The translations under genes were made by a program, and so were the position numbers. This document shows, one piece after another, positions 60,161-64,000 of a stretch of DNA of 64,000 bases (position 1 is the first letter of the stretch; every line of letters starts with the position of its first letter). The DNA comes from Chrysogorgia sp. JL179-B06 (taxonomy: Eukaryota > Cnidaria > Anthozoa > Scleralcyonacea > Chrysogorgiidae): the NCBI GenBank assembly GCA_035772405.1, contig JAYKKM010000203.1, positions 124,001 through 188,000 of the forward strand. The letters run 5' to 3'. The notes beneath the pieces were generated by a model. That model was not told where the DNA came from. It searched no databases and was given only the letters and a program-made list of their open reading frames with translations.

Positions 60161-60247
60161 TTGGCTTACAGTATATTTGGTATAGTCGGAGGTCCCTTGC
60201 TTGGCATATTCCTTTTGGGTGTGATGATACCAAGAGCTAATTCTAAG
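60161..60247 (+). CDS. SLC5 transporter, exon with GGPLLGIFLLGV
   Basis: 87 bases after the acceptor ttcttggcag read LAYSIFGIVGGPLLGIFLLG then VMIPRANSK. GGPLLG-F-LG is conserved in SLC5A5/6/8/12. After AAG the next bases are gcaagt, suggesting a GC-AG donor; four bases on, a gtaaaa could be used instead (exon end 60251, phase 1). The following exon is not recognised. Confidence 0.92.
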
Positions 60248-60344
60248 GCAAGTAAAAGAGCGATGATGTTAGAATATACTGTATTAGTGATTTTTATGGG
60301 AAAATATTCACAATTAAGAATCTACATTCAAATATTGTTAAAGT

Positions 60345-60820
60345 GCCCATAACCTCAAAATGTTTTATTGTCTTGTTTGGAAGAACTTTTAAAATGATAA
60401 AGTAACTTCTTTTGAAGATTTTCGTTTCTTTGCTTTCTTTTTTGAGATATATCAGTTTGTTTGATATGCAAATGCCTGGAATTTCGTCAGACATGCAAAA
60501 TGACTTATTGGAGAAATGTGTTATATCTCTTTCATTCTCGAACAAAATCCTTTAAAATCTTCGGTGCTGTGGGAGAAACGCACACACGTGTTATTCACAC
60601 TTTAGTGTTTTCATTTCATGAACGCAAAGATATATAACATTCGCTGATAACTTATTATGCATGTGTGACGAAATTCCAGATATTTGCATATCAAACAAAC
60701 TGATATATCTCAAAAAGAAAGCGAAGAAGTGAAAATCTTCAAAAGAAGTTACTTTATCATTTTAAAAGTTCTTCCAAATAAGACAATAAAAAGTTTTGAG
60801 GTTAGGAGCAATTTAAGGTA
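60345..60820. repeat. Fold-back MITE
   Basis: Left aagtgcccataacctcaaaa..gataaagtaacttctttt; right inverse near 60740-60815. A left-arm copy lies at 63779-64000. Confidence 0.85.
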
Positions 60821-60957
60821 AAATAATGGATATTAAAAAACCCTTACCATTTGCCTATTTGACCCTGATTTTTGCGACAACATATAAGGGGCCTGGATCG
60901 AACAGTGACGTAAATACCTTCACAGCGATTCGTACTATTCTGTAATCTCATATAAAA

Positions 60958-61184
60958 ATGTCTGAAAGTGAGGAGTATTCCGACTCAAATAGCGCTGACA
61001 GTGACAGAGAGAATTATAATTCTGAAAATTCCGACATCTTGGAAGTTATTTCGACCTTCGTATCGTATGAAAACGAACCACTGGCAAACGACGAAGAAGA
61101 TTTAGTAGAAGATGAAGTCAAAGACGAAGATGGTCTAAGCCCAGATTTTTAGAGGCAAGATACGAAGGGAAAATTGCATTACAT
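60958..61184 (+). pseudogene. P2X7-like protein N-terminus (probable)
   Basis: The frame starts MSESEEYSDSNSADSDRENY, continues SENSDILEVISTFVSYENEP and an acidic stretch to DEDGLSPDF. After a small frame break it reads LEARYEGKIALHDW, followed by a possible donor (gttagt). This acidic start and RYEG...W end resemble proteins annotated P2X purinoceptor 7-like in many invertebrates, in which a Cys/His domain follows; that domain is not seen here. It could be a transposon-borne or retro-copied fragment. Confidence 0.45.
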
Positions 61185-61189
61185 GACTG

Positions 61190-62842
<1,653 letters not shown>

Positions 62843-63084
62843 AAGTAAAAGTCGTTTTGGGTTCGTGTAGCGGACACAGAATGTTACATCATTGAAATAT
62901 TTAGTAGGGTTAGTATTCATTTACTTCAGGGTTAGGACTAGATTTTTTATTCGGGTTATGGTTTTTGTTCTTGTAAACCTTCTGAATCCCGAGAAAATAA
63001 CCTTGGTGTGTCTATGACGTAGTCTGTGTCCATTGTGTGTGCGGTACACGAAGATGCCGTTATGGCGATTTGAAGTACATTAAC

Positions 63085-63670
63085 AGGTTTTTATGAAGGT
63101 ATGCACGTTTGCGTGACATAATAGGCACGTATGTTATGTACGTGGACTGGGTAATCCTAATTCTGTTTTCAGCATTAAAAATGGTTAAGTATTGACCGAG
63201 ATAACGTTCAAAATATTACACGGCGAAGCGGCCGCCTGATTTCCGATTAATTTCTATAAGTACCGTACATAAACAGCTTTTTATACGAAGAATATATAGC
63301 AAAGTCACAAGGTTGTAAACTGCAAAGATTTAGTTTTCGTCACTAAAAATCTTGGCAGTTTACAACATTGTGACTTTGCTATATATATCCAAAATACTAT
63401 CTACGCATGCAGCTCTATACTTTTTTACGAAGGATATGCACGTTCTCGTAATATATAGTAGACACGTATGTTATGTATTTTGCCTTGGTAATTCCAAATC
63501 TGTTTTAAGAATTGAAATTGGTTAAATATTGGCCGAGATAACGTTCAAATATTTCTACGACGAAACGGCCTTTTGCAATTTGTTATCTACAAATAAAAAC
63601 ACGGCGTGCGAGGTTTGTGGACCAGTGATGGGAAAATCCCGCAGGGGGAGTATGAAACTCTAGGGGGATA
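63085..63670. repeat. R1 dispersed repeats with a hairpin
   Basis: R1 cores at 63085-63200 and 63425-63570, the latter followed by gcgtgcgaggtttgtggacc. Between them 63292-63392 is a hairpin (atatagcaaagtcacaaggt / inverse). Confidence 0.7.
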
Positions 63671-63778
63671 GAACGGGCGGGCGAGCGGTTAATGCAGATG
63701 CGTATTTCTAATATACGTATATGATAATGCCAGAAACAATGTAGTAGAGAAATTTAGAAAAACGCTCCAGACAAGCTT

Positions 63779-64000
63779 AAAGTGCCCCTAACCTCAAAAA
63801 TTTTTATTGTCTTATTTGGAAGAATTTTTAAAATGATAAAGTAACTTCTTTTTTTCGCTTTCTCTTTGACATATACTGTATATCAGTTTGTTTGATATCA
63901 TGCAAATGTCCGAAATTTACGTCATACATGCATAATGACTTATCGGAGAAATGTGTATCATTTAGTGTATGATATGTGTATCATACAGTAGGCCTATCTC
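63779..64000. repeat. Left arm of the 60345 fold-back
   Basis: aaagtgcccctaacctcaaa..aatgataaagtaacttc matches 60345-60420; the right arm lies outside the window or is absent. Confidence 0.8.

Overview
This is a eukaryotic window from an invertebrate animal genome. One host gene is recognisable: a sodium-coupled SLC5-family transporter of the SLC5A8/SLC5A12 (SMCT-like) group, on the + strand. It is split into at least ten exons with GT-AG introns and runs from 8291 to past 60247. Joined in order, the exons give about 415 codons whose phases agree at every visible junction except the one that should hold a missing second exon. Introns reach about 20 kb and are almost wholly made of repeats. 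The transposon mix (BEL/Pao, Copia, Gypsy, CR1/Jockey-like LINEs, hAT, TTAA-type and many fold-back MITEs) suits a marine invertebrate. I cannot name the species.

Layout. 1-6963: a LINE reverse transcriptase ORF split by a BEL/Pao retrotransposon (339-6411, minus strand) with near-identical LTRs. 8291-8629: SLC5 exon 1. 8630-29193: an intron of about 20.6 kb with fold-back elements, Myb/SANT-like transposon fragments, (TA)n tracts, a palindrome of about 1.4 kb centred at 20227, a TTAA element, a hAT MITE with perfect 8-bp target duplications, and six 275-bp tandem repeats, each carrying a tRNA-like pol III unit, followed by an inverted copy and bracketed by a perfect 41-bp inverted repeat. 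29194-36188: SLC5 exons encoding the central membrane segments, plus an OTU-protease pseudogene, a second TTAA element and a CAGA/CAAA microsatellite. 36189-45571: an intron holding a LINE, a 2.1-kb unknown insertion in that LINE, and a Copia element inserted further along it. 45572-60247: six more SLC5 exons separated by fold-backs; three belong to one family. A rearranged Gypsy fragment lies at 57480-58996. 60248-64000: repeats, an acidic ORF resembling the N-terminus of P2X7-like proteins, and more dispersed repeats. The last SLC5 exons lie outside the window or were not recognised.

How it fits together. The transporter is the only plausible working gene; nearly everything else is transposon material at several depths of nesting. 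Most transposon ORFs carry small frameshifts, which may be decay or assembly error. The features most worth a second look are the tRNA-like array, the giant palindrome, a Copia primer site that matches the anticodon arm of initiator tRNA-Met and overlaps the gag start, and a possible GC-AG intron in the SLC5 gene.
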